In this document: positions 12,421 to 25,518 of the stretch, one piece after another | Position numbering within the stretch: the stretch's first letter is position 1 | How the letters are laid out: every line of letters begins with the position of its first letter | Source of the DNA: Pardosa pseudoannulata | Taxonomy: Eukaryota; Arthropoda; Arachnida; Araneae; Lycosidae | Length of the DNA stretch: 64,000 nt | Direction: 5' to 3' | Assembly (NCBI GenBank): GCA_032207245.1 | Contig: CM063506.1 | Span: forward strand, 17,068,475 to 17,132,474 | The notes under the pieces: model-generated | Database searches by the model: none | What the model saw: only the letters and a program-made list of their open reading frames with translations | What the model was told of the DNA's origin: nothing | Program-made: the position numbers and the translations under genes

Positions 12421-12912
12421 CAAAATGCACGTTTAAATCTAAAAAACTATTTTAACACAAATTTTAAACAATTTTTTAATTAGAACACATTAATTATAAG
12501 ACTTAAAAATCCTTAAAAACAAATGAAATTTATTTATTTTTACGAGCACTCTGCTTCGACGCAATTTCTTACGAATCTTTTCAGAATAATAAATATTCCA
12601 GAAGAACTTCTGATTACTGCTGCAATTTATTGGTATCAGTCAGAAGCTTAGACATCCTCGCATGTGTATCTAAAAATATTTCTGTTGGCGAACAACAGAT
12701 GGCGCTGCAGTATTTTATTGCACCAAAGATGATTTACAAATTTAAAAAATGTTGACAACTTACAAATCAACTTAATTACAGCTAAATAGTACTACAAAAT
12801 TTTTATCGTTGACATACAAAATCCGGTGTCTTTGGTGCAAACCGTATCTTTGTATTTTCATTCGTTTTCGAATTATTCCTTTTTAAAGTAAGTCCTGAAT
12901 TATTGGACCACG
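12421..12912. other. Non-coding stretch
   Basis: No element recognised. It ends in GGACCACGG directly before a TA array. Confidence 0.45.
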
Positions 12913-13521
<609 letters not shown>

Positions 13522-13523
<2 letters not shown>

Positions 13524-14082
13524 AATCATGGAATTATACAACTGCTGGACACGTTTGAAATTATAGCCCCTATTATTTTTACTTGTCCGGGCTACTGGAC
13601 AAGAAACCACTAGAATTTTTGAGTAAATTTAGTGGAGTTATTTTGGTAAAAAAAAAACAGGCACATTTCGTAACGAAACTTAAATTTTATTCATTACCTG
13701 TTAAAAATGAGATCTTTACCAGTCAACGACAGACAAGAGAATGACACGAAAAACACTTTGTTCGAACAAAAATGTACCCAAGACCGAAGACAGATAGAAT
13801 TTTACAAGGGCCAAGAAACTTGGCGATTTTAACTGTTAAGATCAGGAGAAAAGCTGAGACATTTGCCGGTGACAGGTGGAAAACGTGTTGAATGGACAGA
13901 AAATTTTCGGCAAAAACTATTGGTCAAAAAGCTTTGGGAAATGTATAGGAATAATTTTAAGTCGAGAACACTTCTTGATTAAGACAATTCGAGGCTGGGA
14001 AAATTGATTTTAAGGAGTTAGAATGGGGAGATAAGAGGTTTTTATTGAAGTATTAAAGTGAAATAATTTTTCTATATTAAAC
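13522..14082. other. Unidentified stretch, possibly a decayed transposon
   Basis: Less AT-rich than its surroundings, with short frame fragments that suggest decayed coding DNA (for example around 13830-13960), but no motif assigns it to a family. Confidence 0.35.
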
Positions 14083-14088
14083 ACACAA

Positions 14089-14181
<93 letters not shown>
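14083..14181. repeat. Self-complementary (AC)n-(TA)n-(TG)n microsatellite
   Basis: An AC run, a TA run and a TG run in that order make the whole block its own reverse complement, so it could form a long hairpin. Confidence 0.95.
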
Positions 14182-15355
14182 CAGGTTTACAAATTAGAGT
14201 TAAGAATTAAGCTAGTTATAATTGAAAATAGTTCGAACTCTTTAACGATAATTTAACAGGAGAAATGCACACCCTCGAACGAAACTTACATAGAAAAAAA
14301 GTTGGCGGGGAAATAGACAATAGGTATTTGTTTAGGTAGCAACGCCAAAGATACACTTCCAGGCGGTAAATTGGGCTGGTAACATCCTCCATGCTTGTCG
14401 CTCCAAAATGTGAAGAAAGGATATCTAAATGGCACAGCCATGGACAGAAGGATTACAATAAAGAAGTTTTTATATGCGAAATCAAATGTGTGATCCAAAG
14501 CGTTTTCACTGGGAACGTGTCAATGGTTTTTTTGATTTTGATATTACTGTTTTATATCTATTCTATGACTATCTATGTAACAATATAACAGCCTTTTTCC
14601 CTTAACGGTTCTTAATTGACTGAAAGGAACTTGCTGAAGTTCCTAATTACATAAGTTATCTTTTACGGTTCCATAAAAAGCATACATCAAAACACTATTT
14701 TAAAAAATTAATTGAACTATTTATTTATTCTGCTTTAATTACTTGCCTTAATTGCTCACTTACATATAAATTAATTAGAAGGTAACGAATTAATTTATCG
14801 CATGGTACGACAAATTTTTTTTTAGTAAAGTTGATCCTAAACTACAATAGATGATGCTTTTAAAACTTCTATAGTTCTCCAAATGAAATTTCCATTGTTT
14901 CTGGTTAGTAACACAGAAAGGTGAAATGCTATGAAAGGACTCCTTTGCCACAGAATTGATAAACTTTCAGGAATACATTCTTAACTTAAATAGAATAATA
15001 ATGAAATTTTTTCAAATACAAGAAATAAAGAGATATAGCCGTATATCTATGCAGGAAAAATTAAACCATTAAAAGAAAATAGTTTTAATATTGCAGCATT
15101 TCGACGACAGAAGATATTAATAAAAAAGAAAAATAATAGTTCGATGTTCTAACTATACGAAATAACGAAACCAAATTGTTACTTCGTGATTTTAAACAAT
15201 ATGTCTTTAATCTAAACGCAATTTTTGAAATTTAAATGGTCAAGAGTTAATTCAGCCTTCAGGTTCTCGTTGAAATATAAATCAAATAATTAAAATAATT
15301 TACATACATGAATACGTGTATACATTTGTATACATTGAAATTTTTAAAAGTGTTG
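14182..15355. other. Non-coding stretch
   Basis: A 70-codon minus-strand frame at 14286-14498 has somewhat balanced codons but no recognised domain. The rest is AT-rich. Confidence 0.45.
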
Positions 15356-15366
15356 CTATATATATA

Positions 15367-15411
<45 letters not shown>

Positions 15412-15702
15412 AATATAATTTACTCTCTATATATATTATATATATATATATATATATATTATATATTATATATATATAGTATATATATATATATATATTT
15501 ATATATGTGTATATATGTATATATATATATGTGTATATTTAATATGTATATATACATATTATATATATATGTATATATATACATATATATATATATATAC
15601 ATATATTATATATATACACACATATATGTATATTATATGTATATATACGTATATATTTATATATGTATTATATATGTATATATATATATACATATATATA
15701 TG

Positions 15703-15733
<31 letters not shown>

Positions 15734-15817
15734 CATATATTATATATATATATATATATCCATACATATATACATATATATACATATATATAGTATATTT
15801 ATATATATATATACATT

Positions 15818-15852
<35 letters not shown>

Positions 15853-15893
15853 TAAATATCATAAACATATTATATATATATATAATATATATA

Positions 15894-15931
<38 letters not shown>

Positions 15932-15964
15932 TATATATGTATGTATGTATATGTATATGTATGT
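15356..15964. repeat. Long compound TA-rich microsatellite
   Basis: About 600 bp of TA repeats interspersed with TGTATA, ACATAT and TTTATA variants. Translations are [10 protein letters not shown] and not genes. Confidence 0.96.
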
Positions 15965-15965
15965 T

Positions 15966-18900
15966 GCGTGTGTATAAAGGAAAATAAATAGTTTCGCTAT
16001 CCATAATGTCACAGAGAATGGTTTTTTTATTTACACTAATTTAGCAAAGGAGATTATGCTCCATAATTCAACAATAAAATTAAAAATGTTTTTCGGGGGT
16101 GGTTTTAAATTAATATCTTTCTAACTAAATGGGATTTCTAATTTAAATGACCAAAATAGATTCCTCGGATTATTTTTGTGTAATTTTATATATTTGTTTT
16201 ATTTCTATGGGTTCGTGAGAAATTAGCCTTACAACTATTCATACATGCCTAGACATATACTGTTACATTTTGAAATATGATGTAATAAAACATGTTGATT
16301 TAATCATGCCTCTAATGCTTGGTTGTCACACCCGGTTTCAACTCTTGACTAAATTAGAACTTAGAAAGTCTAATCATTAAAATTAAACGACACTTTAAGG
16401 TATAAAAGTTTTACTCTGAATTTTTACAGAAAATGTTATTTCAGGGAATTAAAATGGGATTCAATTAATTTTCCTCTTGAATGAATACGATAAATTTGTT
16501 AATTAAAAAGTTTTCCGGAGTCAATTTTATGCCTAATTTCTTTAAAATCACGATGATTTAATCGAATTGAAGGTACTTTATTTTAATTTATTATCTTGAA
16601 ATCTTAAAACTAATTTGATTAAAACTTTTCGTGTATGTAATATGACCATAGTATAGTTCATGGTGTATTTTAGCAACATTTTATACTGGAATATCTGAAA
16701 ACTTTTGGCTAATATTATTGAGATCACCTAAACCTCAAGTGTCCTAATTACGATTAAAGTTAAATTAATTTTTCAGCAAATTTTTATCTAAACTGATATC
16801 TTTGAGATACCCGGGCCTTAAACGGGTTCCAAAACTCGCTAATATTTAATAAAACAAAAATGAAAATTTTATACTTCAAAGTTGTTGAATTTATTACATA
16901 CACAGGACATTTTTGAGCGCGTGTTTTGTTTCTTTTTAAAACAACATTTTAAAATACTAATTTTTATAATATCAATTTATACCATAAGTATAATATTTAC
17001 CTAAATATTTGTCTACTTTTTTTCTTTATCAGTATGTTAAACTTTTAGTTAGTTTTCTTGAAATTTATTTAACACTTTTGTGTCTGCGTTTTATTAATTG
17101 TACTTGAGTCACTCGAAATGTACGTTCCCCAAATCGCCAAAGGTTAGAGCTGCTAATAGCAAAGTATATGATGCCACAAGTCGGGCAAATTGTTGGTGTG
17201 AAAATCGTTTTAAGTTATAAATTACTAAAATTCATGTACTACATGCGCAAAACACTAAACTAATGCAACTGATCCCTTCCACATTTGTCTCAAATAACTC
17301 TTAAAAATGCAACATGAATTACGAGGGACAGCAATCATTGCACAATGATGTGATTATAAATCAATTTCAATGTTTCATTGTTAAGAATCACCAACCAGGC
17401 TTTACAGAAGGTAGGAACACATTCTGAAGGTAGGAAAATATTAACAATTAGGATACTATAATCTAAAAAATAATATTTCATAACATGATCTGAATGATAG
17501 CTTAGTTTAGAATATATACACTAACCTACAATTGAACTGATAGGGATTTAAAAATTGCACTCTATAAAACGAATAAATAAACCCTAAAAATTCCTAAAAA
17601 TTCATAACAACATAAGGGCAGAATAAAGTTGTTACTAATTAGTGATTAAAACAGTTAGTTCATTAGTGTCTTGTAGCTCTCATTAAATTTAGGTATTTAA
17701 CTGTCATCAATTTATAGTGGTTATTATTTAGTTATTCTAAGACTAAATTTTATTTGTGTTGCGTTGTCTAGATTATTTAAGTTTTAAAGTCAACCACAGG
17801 TTCTAAGAGACAACAGACTTAATTTTTGAAAACTTATAAGCTAATTAATAGTTGTTAAGACAAATATTATACACTTAAATGAACACATAACAAGATAGTG
17901 AGATGTCGTCTTCCTTAGTTTTTTGGAGTTTCTCTTGGATCCAACTCTTTTTTTGGTCCTCGAACTCTGCTGTCCGACTCTCGATCTGCAGCTAACTTCT
18001 CTCTAACTGTATTCTATTTTTTTATATTATTTTCATCTCTATCCTTTCTTACCTCTTTTCCTCCAATCAGTAGAGCTTTATAAATACATTGGTCGTCCTT
18101 TCCCCGCGTTTAAACCACAAACATGGAGAAAACATTACCCCTTCAAATTGGGCACTGTCCTTTAGGGACTCATAAATAACTCCACATAGGTACATTTTTA
18201 TTTTGTGTCATGAACGGAGACATGATTCTAATCCAGGACTGGGATTAGAACACCACCCGAAAATCCCTCACATGATGAATCAATTCAATTAATTTTATAG
18301 GTCCTCTCTCCTTTACAAAAGATGTGATGAGGTCAGATATAGATCCCAAGTATTTCACTACCCGTTTTATTAATATTAATTACATTAATTAGAATGATGT
18401 AAATTGTCTTACCACAATTATCTGAATGATATAAATTCATTCTATAGATTCTACACACACAAGAAAATGTAGGCATATCAATTGGTTAGAATTTTTTAAA
18501 TCTAAAGAATAGGATTATAACATACTTTTATTTCTTCTAAATTAATATCATTCTTCTGTATTGTAATCATTAAACATGTATAATTTCATGTCTCTAAAAA
18601 TTAAGTATAATTTCAAGCATTAGAAATTTATGGAAAAAAATGGTTAAATAGATATCTTTTCAGTAAGCTTTGATTTCCTTTAGGAGGTATATATTAGACC
18701 TTTCAATGTTTCTACTAAGAACAATTTTGGAACTCAAACGGGTTATGAGAATTATGCTAAACAAATTATTTTTTACACAATATCTAAAACACCATTTTAG
18801 GTATAATAGTTCACAACACAAATTCTTATTTGATTTTCATGTAATAAATAAGATTGAGAGCTAAAACAAATGCATGAAATAAATACATGTTTTTGAGCAA

Positions 18901-19643
18901 GATTGTCCGAAAACATTCAAAATAGATATCCTGTATGCAAATGAAAAGTTTCTTTTACATAATATATGGAAAAAGGATAGCATCACTATAAATAGCTGTT
19001 ATCTTATTTCTCAAAAATACTGAACCTTTTAAATAAATGAATTCTTGTAAACCTCACAAAAACACTTTTAACAGAGAGGGGAAATCGAAAAGTTAAAGTT
19101 ACAGTTTATTTCAAAGCAATTTGTTCTCCAGTTCCATGAGCTGCTGATATTTTCTAAAAGGTTGCATGTTTTTCTTATTTATTTCTCGGAAAAAGTTGAC
19201 ATAATAGTGCTAGTAAAAAAAAAACGATCTTCTTCTTAAAGGAAATAGTAAAAGTATCTCAAAAGTATTGAATAACTTTTAAGAATAAAGAGTTTGACAA
19301 CCTGGCAGGGTTCTTATAAGTTAGGAATCTCATTTTGAAATTATTCTTGATGTCTCTTACATTTTGACGAATTTTAATAATAAAGGATTGGTGGGCGTTA
19401 CAAAGAATCTGCGTCAGTTATTAATTTAGAGTTATAAAACTTTGAACATGTATAGTTATTACTGATACTAGGTATGACTAAGCCAATCACATTATAATAT
19501 TAAAATCAAATTATTTTAGGGAAAAATATTAAAGAAAAATTCTATAAATAATTAAAATGTTCCTTTCTATTTAATTTTTCTTTTTTCTCACAATTTCACC
19601 TTATTAAACATTGTTTATACATATATTTTTATATATTTCGTAA
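15966..19643. other. AT-rich non-coding stretch
   Basis: No gene recognised over 3.7 kb. It includes a pyrimidine-rich segment around 17900-18070 and a hairpin with arms TTCTAATCC (18226-18234) and GGATTAGAA (18242-18250). Confidence 0.5.
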
Positions 19644-19655
19644 TTTACTATTTAC

Positions 19656-19828
19656 TTTGGTTTGGGGTGCTACGGTCTACTTTTTTCAACACGAGGGTTA
19701 ATGAGACCAGGACCTACAGCTTAAAGCCGATTCCGAACGGCTACGAACATCCATGCCACTGTAGAATTCGAACCCACGAACTCCGGTTCCGAAGGCCAGC
19801 ACCCTAACCAATCGGCCATCGTTCGGCT
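19656..19828 (-). repeat. tRNA-derived SINE, copy 2
   Basis: Full-length copy on the minus strand. The tRNA-like head reads TGGCCGATTGGTTAGGGTG (A box), then an anticodon-like loop CTTCGGA, then GGTTCGAATTC (B box). The target-site duplication is TTTACTATTTAC at 19644-19655 and TTTACTATTTGC at 19829-19840, one mismatch. Confidence 0.9.
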
Positions 19829-19911
19829 TTTACTATTTGCTTCTAGATTTATTAAAGATATTACTTATAGGTAATATTTTCTAAATTTAAAGTTAGTTTT
19901 AAAAAATTTGA

Positions 19912-20197
19912 AGCTCAATGGCGTTGGGGTACCGCTTCGAGCTGGCGTGACACAGGTCCGATGTTCGATCCCCGGATTGGGCAAGGTTGACCCAGCCTTT
20001 CATTCCTTCAGTGGGTAGATGAACTGATTATGAAGCATGCTTTAGAACTAAACACTGGGGGTTACGCGTAAGGTTGACCACCTAACCGGAACATATGCTT
20101 CGCATCCCACGGCCCTTGGTCTCAGAAACGGAGATTGACACTGTTGGCCCTGGCGCCCTAGGGGCTGTTGCGCCGAGTAGTAGATAGTTTAATAAAG
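19912..20197 (+). repeat. Second tRNA-derived SINE-like element
   Basis: Plus-strand head with TGGCGTTGGGGTACCGC (A-box-like, near 19919) and GTTCGATCCCC (B box, 19963-19973). Then comes a body containing CAGCCTTTCATTCC and GTGGGTAGATGAA, ending in an A-rich tail near 20197. It shares no obvious sequence with the other SINE family. The CAGCCTTTCATYCC block resembles, from memory, a central block seen in invertebrate tRNA-derived SINEs. No clear target-site duplication was found. Confidence 0.6.
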
Positions 20198-20628
20198 TTG
20201 AAACTAAAACAGTTCTAAGATATGCTTTTGTGTAGTAAAAATGTTTAATAAATATATTAAATATATTGTACGAATCCACAAAAAGTTATTTCGCAATGAA
20301 CATTTAAAAATGAAAATAACAAAAAATTTAATTATTTTACAAAAATTATCTGATATTAAGAAATGTTTTTAATGTGATATAGTTTTGCCTTAATGTGTAT
20401 AGTTGCAAAATTCCATGCTGTGGACCATCATTATCGATTTTTACATAAAAACGAGCGAAAGAATTAATAAACAGTTTATTTATTCATATATCTTCTTTAG
20501 TTCTTTTAAAGTCCTATAAAACTATATATTTGTCAGTAGAAGTAGATACATTTTAAGTAAAATATATAAGAAATATTCTTCCACATTTACTGTTTTTATT
20601 TATTTTTATTTATTTCCTTGATATGATT
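20198..20628. other. AT-rich non-coding stretch
   Basis: Nothing recognised between the SINE and the start of the 1.8-kb duplication. Confidence 0.5.
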
Positions 20629-21313
20629 ATTTAAAATGCATTTCGAACTCTCAATATAAAGAATAAATAAAATTAAATACAAACCATTTAGATTATATAA
20701 CATATGCTTTTGGAAAAGAGTAAAACCGTTTAAAATTGGATTTAAATTGTAAATGTAAAAGTAAAGCTTGCTAAATAATGATAAATTAAGTTAACTCGGC
20801 ATTTTCTATTAAAATAAAAATAACTGTTTTTCTTTTCATTAATAATATTTTCTTAAAACATTTGGAATAAATCTAACTGAGAATTTCTCAAAATATTGGT
20901 TATAATTCTTGAGAATTTTATAGTTATATGAGTAATAATTTACGCTTCTAATATCTTTCTTTAATTAATGAATTATTCAATTACAAAATGCCATAAGATC
21001 AAACGCATTCTTTTATAATTGTGTTAATTAAAAGAGCATTGAACTAATGATGAAGCTTAAATTTAATATTGTTCTTGAATATTTAATTAATTTTAACATA
21101 AATTCAGAATTCTCTACTAATAGGTCAGTTTCCTTCATTTTGTATAAATTATTATACAATATCTGAGAAAGGCACATTTTGAATCATAATTATTTAGCAA
21201 CTCTGAAATAAAAAAAAAATCGTAACAAACATGGAAAATTGTTTAGCTTGTTCTATTTCCAATAAATTTTGATTTTATTTCTTTTATTACAATTCTTAAA
21301 CAAACATTTTTAA

Positions 21314-21535
21314 CCCGTTCGCTACCAACGTCTCGTATACGTGACGTAGGTATTTTCCTCTTATAAGTCCAGCGTCGCCTTTACGCGATGATCTAAGGTT
21401 GATATTGAGATACCAACATCACGTATGCTTAACAGGAGATCTGAACGTTTATTTTAAATTTTTAAATGCTAGATTTAATTACTAGATGGCGTAAACGGCA
21501 ACTCGTATGGCATTTACGTGCTGCTCCTCAAGGGG
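21314..21535. mobile_element. TTAA-flanked MITE in the left duplicate
   Basis: A 222-bp segment between TTAA at 21310-21313 and TTAA at 21536-21539, starting CCCGTTCGCTACC and ending CTCCTCAAGGGG. Ends with CCC/GGG and TTAA duplications point to the piggyBac superfamily. The same element is at 23124-23364 and, without its right TTAA, at 36594-36834. Confidence 0.78.
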
Positions 21536-21649
21536 TTAAGGATGACATTATGTTCAAACAATGTTTAGTAATAAGTTTATCTCATTAAAAATGTATTATA
21601 ATTCTTTTACAAAATGTATGAAAACATATTTGAAATTCGGATCACTTGA

Positions 21650-21821
21650 TTGGTTTGGAGCGTTACGGTCTACTGTTTTGCACACGAGGGCTAATGAGAC
21701 CGGGACCTACTGCTTAAAGCCAATTACGAACGGCTACGAACATCCATGCCATAGTGGTATTCGAACCCATGAACTCCGGTACCGAAGGTCAGCGCTCTAA
21801 CCAATCGACCAGTGTTCGGCG
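21650..21821 (-). repeat. tRNA-derived SINE, copy 3, perfect TSD
   Basis: 172 bp flanked by a perfect 14-bp duplication, TTCGGATCACTTGA, at 21636-21649 and 21822-21835. On the minus strand the A box is at 21812-21801 and the B box (GGTTCGAATAC) at 21767-21757. This copy fixes the ends of the family: 5' GCCGAACACTGG, 3' CTCCAAACCA. Confidence 0.94.
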
Positions 21822-23123
21822 TTCGGATCACTTGAACGCGCGGTATAATGCAATACGTTTTTAGCAAATTTTTAAAGAACCGGAATTCAGTTAAACTAAT
21901 TTAATTTTTTTTAAATATACATAACTATTCCTCAAATCAAATGAACAAATCAATGATTAACAAATACACAACATTTTAAAAAATATTTAATGGAAAAAAC
22001 TGTCGATATATATAATTCATAGCAGAACAGTCGGATAATAAAGGAACACGGCAAAATTACAGTGATAATTAGAATATAAAAAAACAACACATTGTTTGTT
22101 TTTTTTACAAAATCTGCCTAATCATTAACATATTAATCCCAACACGATACTAGTTAAAATGTTGATCCATTGTAATGCTGTTTGTCTTGTTAATTGAAAT
22201 ATTCCAGTGAGGTGTTTTCAAATCCATCTGATTAGCAACGTATTTTCCTGTCAAATAATTCTTTACAGGTCCAAATAAATGAATATCCTAGGGAACTGCA
22301 TAAATTACTTATTATTGCTTAGTAAAAATTATTATTAAAACAATATACATTTACTTTCAAATAAAATAAAATACATTAATTACTCATTGCTTTTATACTA
22401 AATTCATGAAAACATAAATTATAGCTAATTACATTTCTTATTTAAAATGCATTTCGAACTCTCAATATAAAGAATAAATAAAATTAAATACAAACCATTT
22501 AGATTATATAACATACGCTTTTGGAAAACAGTAAAACCGTTTAAAATTGGATTTAAATTGTAAATGTAAAAGTAAAGCTTGCTAAATAATGATAAATTAA
22601 GTTAACTCAGCATTTTCTATTAAAATAAAAATAAATGTTTTTCTTTTTATTAATAATATTTTCTTAAAACATTTGGAATAATTCTAACTGAGAATTTCTC
22701 AAAATATGGGTTATAATTCTTGAGAATTTTATAGTTATATGAGTACTAAATTTACGCTTCTAATATCATTCTCTAATTAATGAATTATTCAATTACAAAG
22801 TGCCATAAGATCAAACGCATTCTTTTATAATTGTGTTAATTAAAAGACCATTCAACTAATGATGAAGCTTAAATTTAATATTGTTCTTGAATATTTAACT
22901 AATTTTAACATAAATTCAGAATTCTCTATTAAAAGGTCAGTTTCCTTCATTTTGTATAAATTATTATACAATATATGAGAAAAGCACATTTTGAATCATA
23001 TTTATTTAGCAACTCTGAAATTAAAAAAATCGCAACAAACATGATAAATTGTTTAGCATGCTCTATTTCCAATTAATTTTGATTTTATCACTTTTATTAC
23101 AATTCTTAAACAGACATTTTTAA

Positions 23124-23364
23124 CCCATTCGCGACCAACGTCTCGTATACGTGACTTAGCTATTTCACTCTTATAAGTCCAGCCTCGTCTCTACGCGATG
23201 ATCTACGGTTGATATTGAGATACAAGCATCACGTATGTTTAACAGGAGATCTGAAAGTTTATTTTAAATTTTTAAATGCTAGATTTAATTACTAGATGGT
23301 GTAAACAGCAACGGTTTTCACAACGGTGAACTCTTATGTCATTTACGTGCTGGTCCTCAAGGGG
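23124..23364. mobile_element. TTAA-flanked MITE in the right duplicate
   Basis: 241 bp between TTAA at 23120-23123 and 23365-23368. It is about 19 bp longer than the left-duplicate copy because of an interior segment around ACGGTTTTCACAACGG. That segment is also in the 36.6-kb copy, so the shorter left copy has probably lost it. Confidence 0.78.
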
Positions 23365-23478
23365 TTAAGGATGATATTATGTTCAAACAATGTTTAGTAA
23401 TATGTTTATCTCATTAAAAATGTATTATAATTCTTTTACAAAATGTACGAAATCATATTTGAAATTCGGATCACTTGA

Positions 23479-23650
23479 TTGGTTTGGAGCGTTACGGTCT
23501 ACTGTTTTGCACACGAGGGCTAATGAGACCGGGACCTACTGCTTAAAGCCAATTACGAACGGCTACGAACATCCATACCATAGTGGGATTCGAACCCATG
23601 AACTCCGGTACCGAAGGTCAGCGCTCTAACCAATCGACCAGTGTTCGGCG
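23479..23650 (-). repeat. tRNA-derived SINE, copy 4 (duplicate of copy 3)
   Basis: Same insertion as copy 3 carried along by the duplication. The same perfect duplication TTCGGATCACTTGA is at 23465-23478 and 23651-23664. Confidence 0.94.
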
Positions 23651-24097
23651 TTCGGATCACTTGAACGCGCGGTATAATGCAATACGTTTTTAGCAAATTT
23701 TTAAAGAACCGGAATTCAGTTAAACTAATTTAATTTTTTTTTTAAATATACATAACTATTCCTCAAATCCAATGAACAAATCTGTGATTAACAACTACAC
23801 AACATTTAAAAAAATATTTCATGGAAAAAACTGTCGATATTTATTATTCATAGCAGGGCAGTCGGATAATAAAGAAACACGGCAAAATTACAGTGATAGT
23901 TAGAATGTAAAGACAACACATTGTTTTTTTTACAAAATCTGCCTAATAATTAACATATTAATCCCAACACGATACTAGTTAAAATGTCGATCCATTGTAA
24001 TGCTGTTTGTCTTGTTAATTGAGATATTCCAGTGAGCTGTTTTCAAATCCTTCTGATTAGCGAAGCATTTTCCTGTCAAATAATTCTTTAAAGGTCC

Positions 24098-25315
24098 AAA
24101 TAAATGAATAACCTAGGGAACTAAATCTGAACTGCATAAATTACTTATTAAATTGCTTAGTAAAAATTATTATTAAAACTATATACCTTTACTTTCCCAT
24201 AAAATAAAATGCATTAATTACTCATTGCTTTTATACTAAATTCATGAAAACATAAATTATAGCTAATTACATTTCTCTCCTAAAATTATTTCCATTATAA
24301 CAAATAATTTACCAAATTATTGGTCCTCATACTTCCTCATATATAGAATATTACATTCGCATTACATTTAAACTATCTAGATGATAATTTAAAAAACAAT
24401 TATTTAAATTCTTTAATAAATAAATGAATACACTTGGGCACTAAATTTCGACTGCAAAAATAACTTTAAAAATTATTATTAAAAAATCATACCTTTAGTT
24501 TCATATAAAATAAAATGCATCAATTACTCGTTACTTTTATGCCAAATTCTAGAAAACATAAATTGTAGCTAATTACATTTCTCTGCTAAAATTATTTACA
24601 TTATAAGAAGTAATTTACCAAATTATTGGTTCTCATATTTAGAATATTACCTTCTCATTACATTTAAACTATCTAGATTATAACTTAAATAACAAATATT
24701 TAAATTCTTTTAATGAATAAATGAATACACTAGGGCACGAAATTTGTCTGCAAAAATTACTTAAAAAATTATTATTAAAACATCATACCTTTAGTTACAT
24801 ATAAAATAAAATGCATCAATTACTCATTACTTTTATGCTAAATTCAAAAAACATAAATTATATCTAATTACATTTCTCTGCTAAAATTATTTACATTATA
24901 AGAAGTAATTTACCAAATTATTGGTCCTCATATTTAGAATATTACCTTCTCGTTACATTTAAACTATCTAGATGATAATTTAAAAAACAATTATTTAAAT
25001 TCTTTTAATGAATAAATGAATACACTTGGGCACTAAATTTCGACTGCAAAAATTACTTTAAAAATTATTATTGAAACATCATACCTTTAGTTTCATATTA
25101 AATAAAATGCATTAATTACTCATTACTTTTATGCTAAATTCTAGAAAACATAAATTATAGCTAATTACATTTCTCTGCTAAAATTATTTACATTATAAGA
25201 AATAATTTACCAAATTATCGCTCCTAATATTTCCTCATATTTAGAATATTACCTTATCATTATATTTAATCTACCTAAATGATAATTAAAAAAAACAATT
25301 ATTTAAATTCTTTTA
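24098..25315. repeat. Satellite-like array of ~300-bp units
   Basis: The landmark CTAATTACATTTCTCT recurs at 24263, 24569, 24864 and 25161 (intervals 306, 295, 297 bp). Shared blocks are TTACCAAATTAT, AAACTATCTAGAT, TTTAAATTCTTTTAATGA and AAAATTATTATT. A half unit also ends each 1.8-kb duplicate. Confidence 0.9.
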
Positions 25316-25445
25316 TTTTACCTCACTATTTTAATCAGCTTTCTTTAATTTGTTTTAAAAAACTACAAAACTAGCGTATTTCCCGAATTCATTAGTAAGA
25401 ATTCTATAAAATTCCTGTAAAAATATTCTTGAGTATTTTATTCTA

Positions 25446-25446
25446 T

Positions 25447-25517
<71 letters not shown>
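25446..25517. repeat. (AC)n-(AT)n microsatellite
   Basis: About ten AC units followed by about 25 AT units. Confidence 0.96.

Positions 25518-25518
<1 letters not shown>

Larger units (their letters stand above)
20629..22438. repeat. 1.81-kb direct duplication, left copy
   Basis: Starts at TTAAAATGCATTTCGAACTC (20631) and matches the right copy at an offset of 1811 bp with scattered substitutions and small indels. It carries a TTAA MITE (21314-21535) and a SINE (21650-21821) at the same relative places as the right copy. Its last ~160 bp resemble the ~300-bp satellite unit after 24.1 kb. Confidence 0.92.
22439..24262. repeat. 1.81-kb direct duplication, right copy
   Basis: Second copy of 20629-22438 with the same nested MITE and SINE. 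Differences include a longer MITE interior, deletion of a few bases near 23910, and an additional AAATCTGAACT near 24125. Confidence 0.92.

Noticed and set aside
14286..14498. 70-codon minus-strand frame with balanced composition ending just before a GTAAGT-like sequence
   Set aside because: No recognised domain, no convincing acceptor in the right phase, and the stop precedes the putative donor. It could be decayed coding DNA but cannot be supported.
21561..21800. 79-codon frames at 21561-21800 and 23390-23629 that are nearly identical, suggesting a conserved small protein
   Set aside because: They lie across the SINE and its flank within the 1.8-kb duplication. The identity comes from duplication of non-coding repeats.
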